This document shows, piece by piece, positions 40,201 to 44,056 of a stretch of 64,000 bases of DNA. How positions within the stretch are numbered: position 1 is the stretch's first letter; every line of letters starts with the position of its first letter. This DNA is from Anthonomus grandis grandis. Lineage: Eukaryota; Arthropoda; Insecta; Coleoptera; Curculionidae. A program made the translations under genes and the position numbers. A model generated the notes under the pieces. That model had not been told where the DNA came from. It was given only the letters and a program-made list of their open reading frames with translations, and did no database searches. The stretch lies in the NCBI RefSeq assembly GCF_022605725.1, contig NC_065555.1:13034938-13098937 (forward strand). Reading direction: 5' to 3'.

Positions 40201-41237
40201 GTTTTCATTCGCAATATTTAAAAATGCTTGAAAATTCAGATTTTCTGAAATATAAACTGTAGAACCTAAATCCTTAATTATTCTTTTTGGAATATGAAGC
40301 ATAAATAAGTTGTATGCTGTGTTTGCTTAATAAATAAAACAAACTACTTGTATTTAGCATATAATAAATTGAAAGTTGCTGCCCTGCACTTTCGGTTGTA
40401 GGCCATCATCAGGGCTCAAGACACTATAAAAAGATACATTAAATTAGAGCATGAAGGAGCATTTTAAAATTAGACAAACATCATTAAAATATAAATCATA
40501 ATAAATGACAAAAAACAAAAGGTCACAAAATGAGACAAAAAAACATAAGGCATGATACAAATATACAAATCAATACAGTCCTAAGATCAACTTACTTGTC
40601 AAAGCAATGACACCATTTGAAAAAAAAAATAGAACATATGGTTTCTTAAGTACTAAACAAAAGGAAGTCAACCTCTACCTGATGGACCATAATAAAGCAA
40701 AAAAGTGTATGTTAATCAATAACATGTTTGTCTAATTCTAAAATGCTTCCTGTTCTAATCCAATGCATCTTTTTATAGTGTCTTAAGCCCTGATGATGAC
40801 CTAGAGGTAAAAGTACCAGGCAGCTATTTTCAATTTATTACATGCTGATTAAAAGTAAGGTGTTTTATTTATTATGAAATGAAGCCTTTCAAAGTTTTAG
40901 TTCTTATATACCAATTCAACTTCAATGATTTTGTAACTCAAGAAAGGTGAAAGGCCAAACCAGATCCAAATTTAGTAAGATTTCTGACTGAAGGTTTGGG
41001 TGCAAAACCTAACCTTAAAAAAAAGAAAGTTGAAAAACACCTATATACTTACTTTGGGGCCTTAGTTTTTTTTGTGGTGGGTTTTTCAATCAATTCAGTA
41101 TTATCTACTTCCATTTCAGAGTCGCTAAAAATAAAATATCCCCAGAAATAAGGAAAACCATCCAAACATATTTTATGAAGAAGCACAAACCTTTCCTCGC
41201 CTTTCGCTCCTTTGCGTTGCTTTTTCGCCTTACCCAT
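1087..41237 (-). CDS. eIF5B: eukaryotic translation initiation factor 5B (19 of about 20 coding exons; 3' end off the window)
   Basis: eIF5B is the IF2-type GTPase that joins the 60S subunit to the 48S initiation complex in the cytoplasm. I joined 19 exons by reading frame, GT-AG borders and phase (exons listed separately), giving 1130 codons without a stop. The first 550 or so residues are the Lys/Glu/Asp-rich N-terminal region typical of animal eIF5B. The GTPase domain shows G1 GHVDTGKT (residues 581-588), the switch I run GGITQQIGAT (605-614), G3 DTPGHE (645-650, His649 at the catalytic position), G4 NKID (699-702) and G5 SAITGEG (767-773). Domains II to IV follow, including HIAVFPCKLKVLPQF and EPIPGESPKMFGRHF. 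The conserved C-terminus (about 35 residues, the eIF1A-contacting tail) should be on an exon left of position 1. Start: ATG at 41235-41237, reading MGKAKKQRKG, as in other animals. Introns are full of transposons, but every exon looks intact. Confidence 0.95.
1249..2639. other. eIF5B intron 19, no feature seen
   Basis: AT-rich intron sequence without a frame or repeat I can identify. Confidence 0.5.
2640..2765 (-). repeat. dispersed repeat with a degenerate hammerhead-ribozyme-like motif
   Basis: On the minus strand 2711-2755 reads as stem I UUCUC, a core CUAAGA (one base short of CUGAAGA), the perfect stem-loop CGCUAAC-AUC-GUUAGCG, GAAAC, ACGC, GUC, then GAGAA, which pairs with UUCUC. This is the layout of the minimal type I hammerheads known from Penelope-like elements. 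The neighbouring stretch 2645-2690 (CACCTTTGGTGTGACACTCA) recurs in diverged form at 45775-45820. Confidence 0.4.
2820..3420 (-). mobile_element. LINE reverse-transcriptase relic
   Basis: Minus-strand frames read SLVNMVNDIRINEEDKLTTC and VVIDISKAFDT, the RT domain-3 signature (DxSKAFDx), preceded by ILRPISIF-like fragments. Several frameshifts and stops. Confidence 0.7.
3560..3830 (-). mobile_element. mariner-like transposase relic (central part)
   Basis: The minus strand reads QFRTQHTQIWAGILGDHIVG and PFFIDGTLNTQKYHGLLQNQ, the VWAGI-G-IIGP-F stretch found between the first two catalytic Asp of DD41D/DUF4817-type transposases. Both ends are lost. Confidence 0.6.
4170..5337 (+). mobile_element. 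degenerate Tc1-like (DD34E) element
   Basis: Plus-strand pieces in order: IAKNFSVYRVSVSKCLQ (helix-turn-helix), KTAFKTGRPRR, VLFSDESKFLCF (first Asp), VKHGGGEIMV, FQQDNYPKLTARLVKNF (second Asp) and SVEKSAKLVNSIQNRCRAVL then NAKGSDIKY (C-terminus). The SPDLNPIEN segment is deleted and there are many stops. It ends near CTTTTGTGGAGCACTG, a Tc1-type terminus. Confidence 0.75.
5340..5700 (+). mobile_element. possible LINE ORF2 C-terminal relic
   Basis: Broken plus-strand frames read SNLIRCDTSPLSTSLYAMID and VANFKKEIKSYLFYQTFNY, resembling the end of a jockey/CR1-type ORF2. Weak evidence, since no RT motif is present. Confidence 0.35.
5900..6790 (+). mobile_element. LINE (CR1/Jockey-like) 3' end, ORF2 C-terminus and 3' UTR
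   Basis: Open frame 6005-6397 (130 codons) reads FERVFKLQKRAIRYLLELDS, ITLPSLFIFESVCLIRKH and YLPTPRSDLVKTSILYRAKK, the standard tail after the RT domain (FxLQKRAIR then TLPSLYI). The stop is followed by about 390 bp of AT-rich 3' UTR. A (TTTA)n-like stretch occurs near 6710 and 6830. Confidence 0.8.
6940..7243 (-). CDS. eIF5B: eIF5B coding exon 18 (domain III to IV)
   Basis: Acceptor TTTTAG, donor GTAAGT. Encodes YATILAFDVKVEKDAQELAD, the long helix (DIIYHLFDKFMAYREEL) and the start of domain IV (FKHIAVFPCKLKVLPQFVFN to TPICVPSKD). Confidence 0.96.
7244..8759. other. eIF5B intron 18, part without recognisable genes
   Basis: AT-rich. The only feature seen is a (TA)n run at 8109-8132. Short frames here have no family features. 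Confidence 0.5.
8760..9113 (-). mobile_element. LINE ORF2 C-terminal fragment
   Basis: The minus-strand frame 8838-9113 reads MQKWIIKVIYNENIRYSTEH, LFIDSHLFNIRQLYTKKINI and LPKTTSVVNNMMTLHKCNKA. A second diverged copy on the plus strand at 26600-26880 (MQKLIIKGIYNKNIRYSTEQ) shows it is a dispersed repeat. Confidence 0.75.
9318..9364 (+). ncRNA. hammerhead-ribozyme-like motif
   Basis: Reads CUGAUGA (9325-9331), a short imperfect hairpin (GCC/GGaC), AAAAC in place of GAAAC, ACGUGU, then AA. GGAU (9321-9324) can pair with AUCC (9358-9361) as stem I, extended by two more pairs. The G12-to-A change should inactivate it. Such motifs are known in Penelope-like and related repeats. Confidence 0.35.
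9450..11174 (+). mobile_element. LINE reverse-transcriptase ORF2, broken
   Basis: Plus strand. A region before 9910 is frameshifted (LAKIRNPASLSDL, LPGSTFKGI). Frame 9910-10410 holds most of the RT domain: CGFLKNSNTSTTLAPATNSI, LLDYSKAFDTLEHSLL, SGVPQGSILSPLLFMLYTAD and the catalytic FADDTQLVYN. The next frame (10229-10699) carries NLGLILDQNLRYSEHVKHLH, and 10785-11060 carries the C-terminus. The final frame ends FKYKFREYLFQKQP and a stop at 11172-11174. Non-LTR, probably Jockey/CR1 group. The fragment at 1-920 is a relative. Confidence 0.88.
11324..12252 (+). mobile_element. degenerate Tc1-like transposase
   Basis: Starts MPALSPQQKAIIYTRLMDGV with the helix-turn-helix VPIRRIAEELGISKNTVS, continues LGSSRPKISNDIQDRALVGF, EANKQRRLEFAHQYAHH, SDEKTFQS (first Asp), FQHDNAPIHTARIL (second Asp) and SPDINPIENV (Glu). 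The frame changes at least three times and there are stops. DD34E-type spacing. Confidence 0.8.
12262..12840 (-). mobile_element. LINE reverse-transcriptase fragment
   Basis: The minus strand reads ALKSGIFPM-type, FEMAIKKIFAKFLENQFRFG, HGRSTEDAILFLTKQIYQAL, IFVDLARALDTVWHS and KYGVPQGTVLGPLF: the first half of a Jockey/CR1 RT domain with frameshifts. The catalytic FADD segment is missing. Confidence 0.85.
12845..13327 (-). mobile_element. mariner-like (DUF4817-type) transposase relic
   Basis: The minus strand reads ENPHLTRERYFQQKFSINMW (frame 13133-13336), IIGSVELSARPNGNQHLQFL, GNYLPDLLDDASLNLRQNV and SNQDLNPLDF. This is the NPH-x-FS-NVWAGI ... SPDLxPLDF order of the family. It abuts the left breakpoint of the tandem duplication. 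Confidence 0.65.
13328..14582. repeat. tandem duplication, two units of about 627 bp
   Basis: 13328-13955 and 13956-14582 are copies differing at about a dozen positions. Each starts GCCATACATCTTATTTATAG and ends CTGTCAACACTTT. The three bases TTT are shared by both breakpoints. The unit takes in 150 bp of flank plus the left terminal 460 bp of the hAT-like element, so that end exists twice. Confidence 0.93.
14199..15083 (-). pseudogene. C-terminal part of an unassigned arthropod protein family, inside the hAT-like element
   Basis: An open frame from 15083 (after a TGA) to the stop at 14199 gives about 294 codons with no ATG at its start, so the N-terminal part is missing. Landmarks in order: LLELHLKRPLQWLICQLHAN, ELPLRHLVRHLDGNTTGPLS, FSGSIGKLIETCERLPVV, SPGKLSQARWLTTANRILRA and VYVKIWFRVKTVPLC, then RRHIRELGYRKILSCRS. 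From memory this resembles a repeated uncharacterised protein of insects. The C-x(3)-H run (CQLHANELPLRHL) and the later RWLTTANRIL recall the CxxH and W-box parts of hAT transposases, but the catalytic triad cannot be placed. A duplicated piece (13581-13964) repeats its last 120 or so residues. Confidence 0.6.
15115..15151. repeat. perfect 15-bp inverted repeat (hairpin)
   Basis: CTAAATTGAACAAGG, a 7-nt spacer, then its exact reverse complement, 170 bp inside the right end of the hAT-like element. Confidence 0.85.
15331..15837. other. intron stretch, nothing recognised
   Basis: Sequence between two transposons in eIF5B intron 17; no frame or repeat identified. Confidence 0.4.
15838..18020 (-). 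mobile_element. mariner-like DD41D element with inverted repeats of about 400 bp
   Basis: Both ends read GCTCGGACCCGTCGATTTTA inward, and the similarity continues for about 400 bp on each side (15838-16237 and 17587-18020). For example, GAGATAGCTCTATCATAT and AATTATCGCAAAAAT occur on both arms in inverse orientation. The right arm has an extra 30 bp near 17930. No TA duplication can be seen at the right end. The interior carries a broken minus-strand transposase. Confidence 0.85.
16254..17329 (-). pseudogene. DD41D mariner-like transposase, broken
   Basis: From an ATG at 17327-17329 the frames read VEIIELFFGNYQCANRAAEL and VSKFRETGSVANRKR (DUF4817-type helix-turn-helix), NTCFSDESSFFLNG (first Asp) and PQNLNVWAGI. 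The intact last frame (16254-16592) reads FQQDGAPPHYTLFVREYLD, GRWIGRRGAIEWPPRSPDLS, PLDFFLWGHLKSKVYE. Exactly 41 residues separate the Asp of QQD from that of PLD, hence DD41D. There is a stop after MVHTTA and several frameshifts. Confidence 0.82.
18431..18507 (-). CDS. eIF5B: eIF5B coding exon 17
   Basis: Acceptor TTTCAG, donor GTAAGT. Encodes VSGIRIGPVVKKDVMKASIM and LEHES. A Gln codon is split to the next exon across an 11 kb intron. Confidence 0.95.
19332..19478 (-). CDS. eIF5B: eIF5B coding exon 16 (domain III)
   Basis: Acceptor TTTTAG, donor GTGAGT. 49 codons including GVYVQASTLGSLEALLEFLK, the hallmark of IF2/eIF5B domain III. Confidence 0.96.
19544..19666 (-). CDS. eIF5B: eIF5B coding exon 15
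   Basis: Acceptor TTTTCAG, donor GTACGT. 41 codons, NAYVEHKEVKAAQGVKIAAK to VAVKPDEIE, the end of domain II. Confidence 0.95.
19667..20618. other. eIF5B intron 14, left part, nothing recognised
   Basis: Very AT-rich intron sequence with no frame or repeat I can assign. Confidence 0.5.
20619..21633 (+). mobile_element. deleted DD41D mariner-like element with TA target duplication
   Basis: Ends are CAGTGTGGTGACTT, inverted and flanked by TA (20617-20618 and 21634-21635). The inverted similarity runs on through CACCTACAGG and GTCCAAATTAACCC, about 200 bp per side. The interior keeps only the C-terminal transposase part: MQQDGAPPHYA-type, RWIGRRGAIKWPARSLDLTP, LDFF and WGHLKSQIYMSKPGNLDELK (frames 20948-21223 and 21060-21341). 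The helix-turn-helix and first catalytic Asp are gone. Confidence 0.82.
21975..22630 (+). mobile_element. internally deleted Tc1-like element
   Basis: Starts MPKCEYYDADFQEKIIPALY with a helix-turn-helix (SLDIRRDTVIKTINYY). After a large internal loss it resumes at VDWPSESPDLNPIKNL, where the catalytic Glu codon is now Lys, followed by a decayed C-terminus. It ends near ATACTTTTTGTTCACTG, a Tc1-like terminus. Confidence 0.65.
22711..24508 (-). mobile_element. Tigger/pogo-like element, both ends and TA duplication present
   Basis: Ends are CAGTATAACCTCGATTATCC at the left and its near-complement at the right (two mismatches over 23 bp), flanked by TA at 22709-22710 and 24509-24510. Length 1798 bp. 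The termini match the CAGTATAA type of pogo/Tigger elements. The interior is a broken minus-strand DDE transposase. Lies in eIF5B intron 14. Confidence 0.92.
22921..24270 (-). pseudogene. Tigger/pogo (DD32D) transposase, broken, with a C-terminal PCNA-binding-like motif
   Basis: N-terminal piece NKSKRKRICLKLSDKVTMLK (CENP-B-like helix-turn-helix), then a deletion. YNADESGLFWKMLPQKT (first Asp) sits just before frame 23600-23968, which carries APSRKQNKERITFMPCSNAS and LKFLVLGKSKRPRSFK. Frame 23232-23699 has ALLLLDNAPGHPENLSS (second Asp) and FLPPNCTPLIQPMDQHV (third Asp), with 32 residues between the last two. The final frame ends NAIKQKKITDFFK; QKKITDFF fits the PIP-box consensus Q-x-x-h-x-x-F-F, as described for Drosophila pogo. 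At least two frame changes. Confidence 0.88.
24889..25050 (-). CDS. eIF5B: eIF5B coding exon 14 (domain II)
   Basis: Acceptor TTTTAG, donor GTATGA. 54 codons starting VKAIPGLGTTIDVILVNGTL and ending PQPLRELRVK: the beta-barrel domain II. Confidence 0.96.
25120..25426 (-). CDS. eIF5B: eIF5B coding exon 13 (end of G domain)
   Basis: Acceptor TATTTAG, donor GTAAGT. Starts LYDWQT, continues through FEERTKSVVLQFAEQGLNVA and LVPTSAITGEGMGNLL (G5), and ends in the linker to domain II (DDLEATVLE). Confidence 0.97.
25620..26170. repeat. degenerate minisatellite in eIF5B intron 12
   Basis: Irregular repeats of about 40 bp built on a theme like TTCAGGCATTTGAAACCATTTT (for example TTTCAGACATCTGAAGTTAT, GTAGGCATTTGAACTCATTT, CAGGTACTTAAAACCATTTT). 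The same theme reappears at 28480-28700 beyond the inserted LINE and DD41D element. Confidence 0.5.
26200..26910 (+). mobile_element. LINE relic (RT piece and ORF2 C-terminus)
   Basis: Frame 26229-26423 reads IIKYGVSKGMVLGQLLFILY, a mutated GVPQGxVLGPLLF motif. Then, after a gap, MQKLIIKGIYNKNIRYSTEQ and FIDSNFFKVRHYILKK, which match the minus-strand fragment at 8838-9113. Confidence 0.72.
26966..28255 (+). mobile_element. nearly intact DD41D-type mariner-like element
   Basis: 1290 bp, with terminal inverted repeats CAAGGTGTCCAAA ... GGGTATCAGCA at both ends (mismatches only at two central bases). Flanked by TA at 26964-26965 and 28256-28257. A single transposase fills the interior. Inserted in eIF5B intron 12, plus strand. 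Confidence 0.92.
27082..28148 (+). pseudogene. DD41D-type transposase with one frameshift
   Basis: ATG at 27082, MEPFSGEQRAFCVRAFYQNN, helix-turn-helix through PDVIRKWIRMFEATGSTV. A one-base shift near 27280 breaks the frame at HNQ, and the new frame carries GRPRIVRSAENIERVRQSVR. After that the frame is open to the stop: NNILFSDEANFHLNG (first Asp), ETWFQQDDATCHTSNRAIEA (second Asp) and INWPPKSSSPLDYFLWGYLK (third Asp). The SPDL/CDL triplet before PLD is shortened, giving 39 residues between the last two Asp where relatives have 41. Confidence 0.88.
28480..28740. repeat. continuation of the degenerate minisatellite, with a 13-bp hairpin
   Basis: Repeats such as TTAGAGTCATTTTCCATCTA and ATATATGAAGCCATTTCTAA follow the theme at 25620-26170. 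At 28698-28710 and 28716-28728 AATCCTTACTGCT and its exact complement flank a 5-nt loop. Confidence 0.45.
28740..29114. other. intron stretch, nothing recognised
   Basis: AT-rich tail of eIF5B intron 12. Confidence 0.4.
29115..29332 (-). CDS. eIF5B: eIF5B coding exon 12 (G3 and G4)
   Basis: Acceptor TTTTTTAG, donor GTAAGT. Encodes LLIIDTPGHESFSNLRNRGS and ends at VALNKIDR, carrying the G3 motif with the catalytic His and the guanine-specifying NKID. Confidence 0.97.
29375..30075 (-). mobile_element. degenerate Tc1-like element
   Basis: The minus strand reads NVIKWPS, a stop, SPDMNPIENLSVYLDRQIRD, KNKQELFKPLQ, then LINKLIESMPSSCKEQKLHN: the third catalytic segment and C-terminus of a Tc1 transposase. 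GGTGACCAAAAATAAATTGA (29394) and GTGGTCAGAAGTAAATTGAC (29589) look like the paired direct repeats of an IR/DR end. Confidence 0.75.
30211..30429 (-). CDS. eIF5B: eIF5B coding exon 11 (P-loop)
   Basis: Acceptor TTCATAG, donor GTAAGT. Encodes the G1 motif GHVDTGKT and switch I (GEAGGITQQIGATNVP), residues 558-630. These nucleotide-contacting residues are all intact. Confidence 0.97.
30580..30735 (-). CDS. eIF5B: eIF5B coding exon 10
   Basis: Acceptor TATTAG, donor GTAAGA. A highly acidic Asp/Glu/Ser run, then the RTLAERVRERAEERIR helix just before the G domain. The aspartate run is a simple repeat on the plus strand. Confidence 0.9.
30760..31309. repeat. diverged tandem repeats of about 150-175 bp in eIF5B intron 9
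   Basis: The motif CAAAATxxTGGATAACxxTTTT starts near 30784, 30954, 31130 and 31281. After three of the four (not the one at 30954) comes AAACxTGATTCAAAxACTGA-type sequence. Spacings are about 170, 176 and 151 bp. Confidence 0.7.
31310..31672. repeat. recent tandem duplication, two units of 181-182 bp
   Basis: 31310-31490 and 31491-31672 are identical except for one extra A in an A-run. Each begins AAAGATCAAACCTTCATTCA and ends CTACTAATTGTAAA. This is the youngest step of the older repeat array just to its left. Confidence 0.95.
31777..31907 (-). CDS. eIF5B: eIF5B coding exon 9
   Basis: Acceptor TTTTTTAG, donor GTAGTT. Encodes EPKEEEDDVKDTWDASSDSE and further acidic residues, an acidic linker. 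Confidence 0.87.
31908..32399. other. intron stretch, nothing recognised
   Basis: Right part of eIF5B intron 8, AT-rich. Confidence 0.4.
32400..33480 (-). mobile_element. LINE reverse-transcriptase fragment
   Basis: The minus strand reads GEHSFISRRSKATNLMVLKE, QVNVIYTDFSKAFDRVN (RT domain 3), then frame 32755-33051 QSDLNKFTYWCSGNDLKLNV and NKCKIMHSNRHS, FKHLGVFFDSTFK, and SLVRSILDYSSSIWGPFHKC. Much is frameshifted and the FADD motif is not seen. Confidence 0.85.
33481..34400. other. intron stretch, nothing recognised
   Basis: Left part of eIF5B intron 8; AT-rich, no frame or repeat identified. Confidence 0.4.
34401..34584 (-). CDS. eIF5B: eIF5B coding exon 8
   Basis: Acceptor ATTTAAG, donor GTAATC. 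Begins AQGVELPDVGEKRPARLG, the expected continuation after the charged helix (AQGVEVP in vertebrates). Confidence 0.9.
34707..34984 (-). CDS. eIF5B: eIF5B coding exon 7
   Basis: Acceptor TATTGCAG, donor GTAATT. Encodes the long charged helix (AAMQEALKKIKEEEERIKR ... KERLKAEGKLLTAKQ), one of the best-conserved parts of the N-terminal half. Confidence 0.93.
35043..35250 (-). CDS. eIF5B: eIF5B coding exon 6
   Basis: Acceptor TTTATAG, donor GTTACT (weak, but it keeps the frame into the conserved exon 7). Encodes alternating Lys-rich and acidic runs. Confidence 0.85.
35307..35560 (-). CDS. eIF5B: eIF5B coding exon 5
   Basis: Acceptor TTTGTAG, donor GTTTGC (weak). Contains TMKTAAQKKKEKKEREKQKK, matching the AAQKKAEKKERERKK-type repeat of other eIF5B proteins. 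Confidence 0.88.
35661..35838 (-). CDS. eIF5B: eIF5B coding exon 4
   Basis: Acceptor ATTTAG, donor GTAAAT. Encodes AVQSDNESEKEE ... KGKKSKRKKDEDDDELERA and LAELEMEYS. The short helix ELERALAELEMEYSG resembles a motif found in animal eIF5B N-termini. Confidence 0.88.
36060..36470 (+). mobile_element. LINE ORF2 fragment
   Basis: Frame 36116-36337 reads NQFLGLFIDNNLKFESQITQ and LYRKESANYYGLKVV, the post-RT segment of a LINE (FLGxxIDxxLxWxxHI). It lies opposite in orientation to the larger LINE to its right, so it is a separate insertion. Confidence 0.7.
36600..39260 (-). mobile_element. LINE with endonuclease and RT remains
   Basis: The minus strand starts with an endonuclease-like N-terminus (LPTQLSVYYQNIWGVKTKLP, LKLNMLNNDSGIIALTKT, frame 38865-39104). 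Broken frames over the rest of that domain follow, then QVDVIYTDMERAFDKV (RT domain 3), and the C-terminal end at 36607-36789 (VYKLCKYFNSFASDLDLDMI). 2.6 kb, heavily mutated, in eIF5B intron 3. Confidence 0.78.
39436..39598 (-). CDS. eIF5B: eIF5B coding exon 3
   Basis: Acceptor TTGTAG, donor GTAAGT. Encodes a charged segment (DKEDVENEQ ... FALLQVEDSEED) of the disordered N-terminal region. The phase fits exons 2 and 4. Confidence 0.85.
39737..39784. repeat. perfect 21-bp hairpin in eIF5B intron 2
   Basis: TATTTGATATCCCAATTACA and C, a 6-nt loop TAAATG, then the exact reverse complement. It sits alone in intron sequence. Confidence 0.9.
39800..40330. other. intron stretch, nothing recognised
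   Basis: eIF5B intron 2, AT-rich, no assignable feature. Confidence 0.4.
40358..40853. repeat. inverted repeat with arms of about 135 bp, hammerhead-like core in each arm
   Basis: Left arm 40358-40492 and right arm 40722-40853 are inverse copies (shared TTGTCTAATT, TCTTTTTATAGTGTCTT, CCCTGATGATG, CAATTTATTA), separated by 230 bp. Each arm, read in its own direction, has CUGAUGA, a short hairpin and GAAA or AAAA, close to a hammerhead core. Arms differ at many positions. Confidence 0.7.
41053..41124 (-). CDS. eIF5B: eIF5B coding exon 2
   Basis: Acceptor TTTTTAG, donor GTAAGT. Encodes an acidic then basic stretch (DSEMEVDNTELIEKP followed by TTKKTKAP). The first base completes the Ser codon from exon 1, and the last two bases begin a Lys codon. 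Confidence 0.85.
41191..41237 (-). CDS. eIF5B: eIF5B coding exon 1
   Basis: Starts at the ATG (41235-41237) and encodes MGKAKKQRKGAKGEE plus two bases of a split Ser codon. The donor is GTTTGT, a weak site. The basic start resembles the MGKKQK start of vertebrate eIF5B. Confidence 0.88.
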
Positions 41238-42000
41238 CTTAATAAAGTACGTAATTTACTTTCGCTAATTGTATTTTTGTTGTATATCATAAGTAAAACC
41301 GATATATTGGGAGTTTTTTTTGATAAAATCACTTTCCACTTGGTTAAATACGTCCACTAAAAAGAAAAGCAGACAGAGCTGCCGACATGCGACGACAAAA
41401 CAGACAAGTCAGCAAATGGTGAAGTAAAGTCAGCAAACAAATGTCATTAATCAGCTGATTAAGACATATGGGTTTGGGTTAGAGCAGTGTTGCTAGATGT
41501 ACGAATTATCGATTTCGTGGGATAATATTAATTAATAATAATAATATTCATATTCATTATAATACATAAATATAAATGTAATAGAAATATAAGCTTAAAT
41601 ATAGAAATAATCCTTTTATGATCTTAGAAATATATTAAAATACACATGTGTTACATAAAAAAATACATGCACAAAAAAATAAAACAATTAAATTTAAAAC
41701 TTAATTTATTATTGTCTTTTATATTTTGCTGAATCCAGGTTCAAGAGTTCATAGGGAATTTTCTTAAACCTTTCTTATACCGCGTTATAGGAAAAAACTG
41801 CGTTGAAATAGAGCACTTTACGAAGGGGCATAGTCAGTTTGGTATTTGCTCTAATATTAACGTTAGGTACATTATTATAGGGTAGGGTACAGGTATTTAT
41901 TATACACGAAAAATTATATTGATATTGGAGATTACTGATCATTTATAAATTTCATTACAAAAGTACAAAAATGAAGCATCCTACTTTCCTCCATTATTTT
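41238..42000. promoter_or_regulatory. probable eIF5B promoter side of the divergent intergenic region
   Basis: Region directly upstream of the eIF5B ATG. It includes a 12-bp palindrome AATCAGCTGATT near 41450 with an E-box CAGCTG. No TATA box is convincing. Assignment rests on position only. Confidence 0.35.
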
Positions 42001-44056
42001 AAGCCAATTTGTATTTGATCAATCCAGGAGCGTTCAATTTAACAAGCCCTTATAAAAGGTCGGTAGGATAATATACTACTATGTGGTTTTTTACAGGTAT
42101 TGGAAAAAGCCACTAACCATGGCAGAAATCTTAGAAGAATTGGAGAATGACTCTACGTCGGACATTCCTACAGGTATTACATTTTTTCCACCTGAAAATG
42201 CCAACGAAAACTGCGATACCGATGAAGATTCTGGGGCTGAAGACGATGTAGTACCAAATAATTTACCCGAAGTGCAACTAAGGGCCCCGGCGGAAATTGA
42301 ATTTGACGTAGGTGAAGACGACTGGGACAGTGATGACGATCTACCACTGTCCACTTTTGTTGAAAGGCGACCTAAAAACATAAAGACGTTTGACTATACT
42401 CTCAATAAAGATTTAGACTGTACGTTTATGCAATGGTAATCAGTTCAAACTGCACAAAGCAATCGTTCCCCTGGAAATATTTTCAAGCTGTTCTTTGATG
42501 AGAACTTGGTAGGAGAAATTGTCAATTTTACCAATTTTTATGCACAGCAAAAAAACCGCCCCGGTAACGTTACTGCAGACGAGATGTACTATGTACTGCT
42601 TCATAGGGGTATTTCTTGTCAGTGGATATACAACTGTTCCAAGGCGACATATGTATTGGCAAAATTGCAACGATACCCAGAATAAACTTATATTAGCCGC
42701 TATTTCCAGAGATAGATTTCAATTCATAATGAGTAATCTTCATTGCAGTGATAATACTTCCCTTGATAAAAAAGACAAGTACTCTAAACTGCGTCCTCTT
42801 TTCAAGAGCTTAAATAAAAAAATATTTGATTATGCCCCAGTTGAAGAGAATCACAGCCTTGATGAGGCCATGATACCGTATTTTGGGAGATATAGCGGTA
42901 AGCAATTTATTCGAGGCAAGCCTATAAGGTGGCGGTATAAATTTTGGGTAGGTACCCTACGCCTTGGATACATTGTTTATTTTGATCCCTACCAAGGTGC
43001 GTCGACAACAATTCCGGACAAATATAAACACCTGGGTTTGGGAGCATCAGTTGTTCTCCAATATGCAGATGTTTTACAGAAAATGCCTTACCAGCCCTTT
43101 CACATATTTTTTGACAATTTTTTCACATCTTTGTCACTTCTAAAGGAGCTTAAATTGAGGAACATCAAGGCAACTGGTACTATACGTGAAAACCGGATCC
43201 CACAATCTCCATTTGGCAATGCGGCAGTTCTGAAGAAAAAGACACAAGGTACATTTGAATGGGGTGTTGCCGATAATGAAATCGCATTATGCAAATGGAA
43301 TGACAACAGCGTTGTTACTTTAGCCACCAATGCATGTTCAGTTTTGCCAGTAAATACGGTGAAACGATTTTCACAGGCTGAAAAAAGCATGTTTATATAG
43401 ATCAGCCTCAATTGATCAAGGCATACAACGAAAATATGGGAGGTGTAGACCGTAGTAACCAAAACATAAGCCAATATAGATTTTCAGTACGAGGTAAAAA
43501 GTGGTATTTTCCGTTATTTCCCCACTGTGTAGACATGGCCTCACAAAACTCGTGGCAACTCCATAGGAATAATAATGGTGGTACTCTTGACCAACTTCAG
43601 TTTAGAAGGGACCTAGGGATACAGCTGCTTGAAACGTACAGGAAAACAACTAAGAGGGGACCTTCGAAATTGCCAAAAACTGCATTCCAATTCTCACGTT
43701 ACTATAGACTAGATCATTTAGTTACAAATCCCGAGAGTCAGCGGAAATGTGCTGTGTGCCACAAAAAAGCAAATTTTGTGTGCCAAAAATGTGAAGTTGG
43801 TCTTCACCCAAAAAACTGTTTTGTGGACTATCATACAAATTAGTTTTTAAGTTTAAGTTTTAAGTATTTTGCTAAACATTTTGTAAGATATATAAACATA
43901 TTTTTAAATCTTTACTTATTTTTCTAATAGTAGCCCTTTATCCTACCGTCCTTTTAAAAGAACCGCCGTTTTTTCCAAGACCGGAAATTGAAAAAAAAAT
44001 CATGATTTTTTCTTGACTTATGGGACCTTCTATTGACCGTTTCAGGGTCAAATGGG
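42001..44056 (+). mobile_element. piggyBac-like element
   Basis: The right end is sharp: GGTCAAATGGG followed by TTAA (44057-44060), the piggyBac target. The left end is placed at TTAA 41997-42000, less surely, because the terminal bases there have drifted (GCCAATTTG). A subterminal inverted repeat supports the pair: CGGTAGGATAA near 42060 and TTATCCTACCG near 43940. It holds a broken transposase and lies between the divergent eIF5B and SAP30 genes. Confidence 0.78.
42119..43843 (+). pseudogene. piggyBac-like transposase, several frameshifts
   Basis: ATG at 42119 (MAEILEELENDSTSDIP) just after a possible intron acceptor TTACAG. Acidic N-terminus, then a stop at 42437 and frame changes near 42500 and 42600. 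Frame 42519-43400 has the DDD core: NHSLDEAMIPYFGRYSG (first Asp) and FHIFFDNFFTSLSLLKEL (second Asp). Frame 43412-43843 has NENMGGVDRSNQ (third Asp) and the C-terminal Cys-rich domain CAVCHKKANFVCQKCEVG. All catalytic Asp are present, but the gene cannot make one protein. Confidence 0.92.

Noticed and set aside
43100..43474. 124-codon minus-strand frame
   Set aside because: Antisense of the first piggyBac transposase core.
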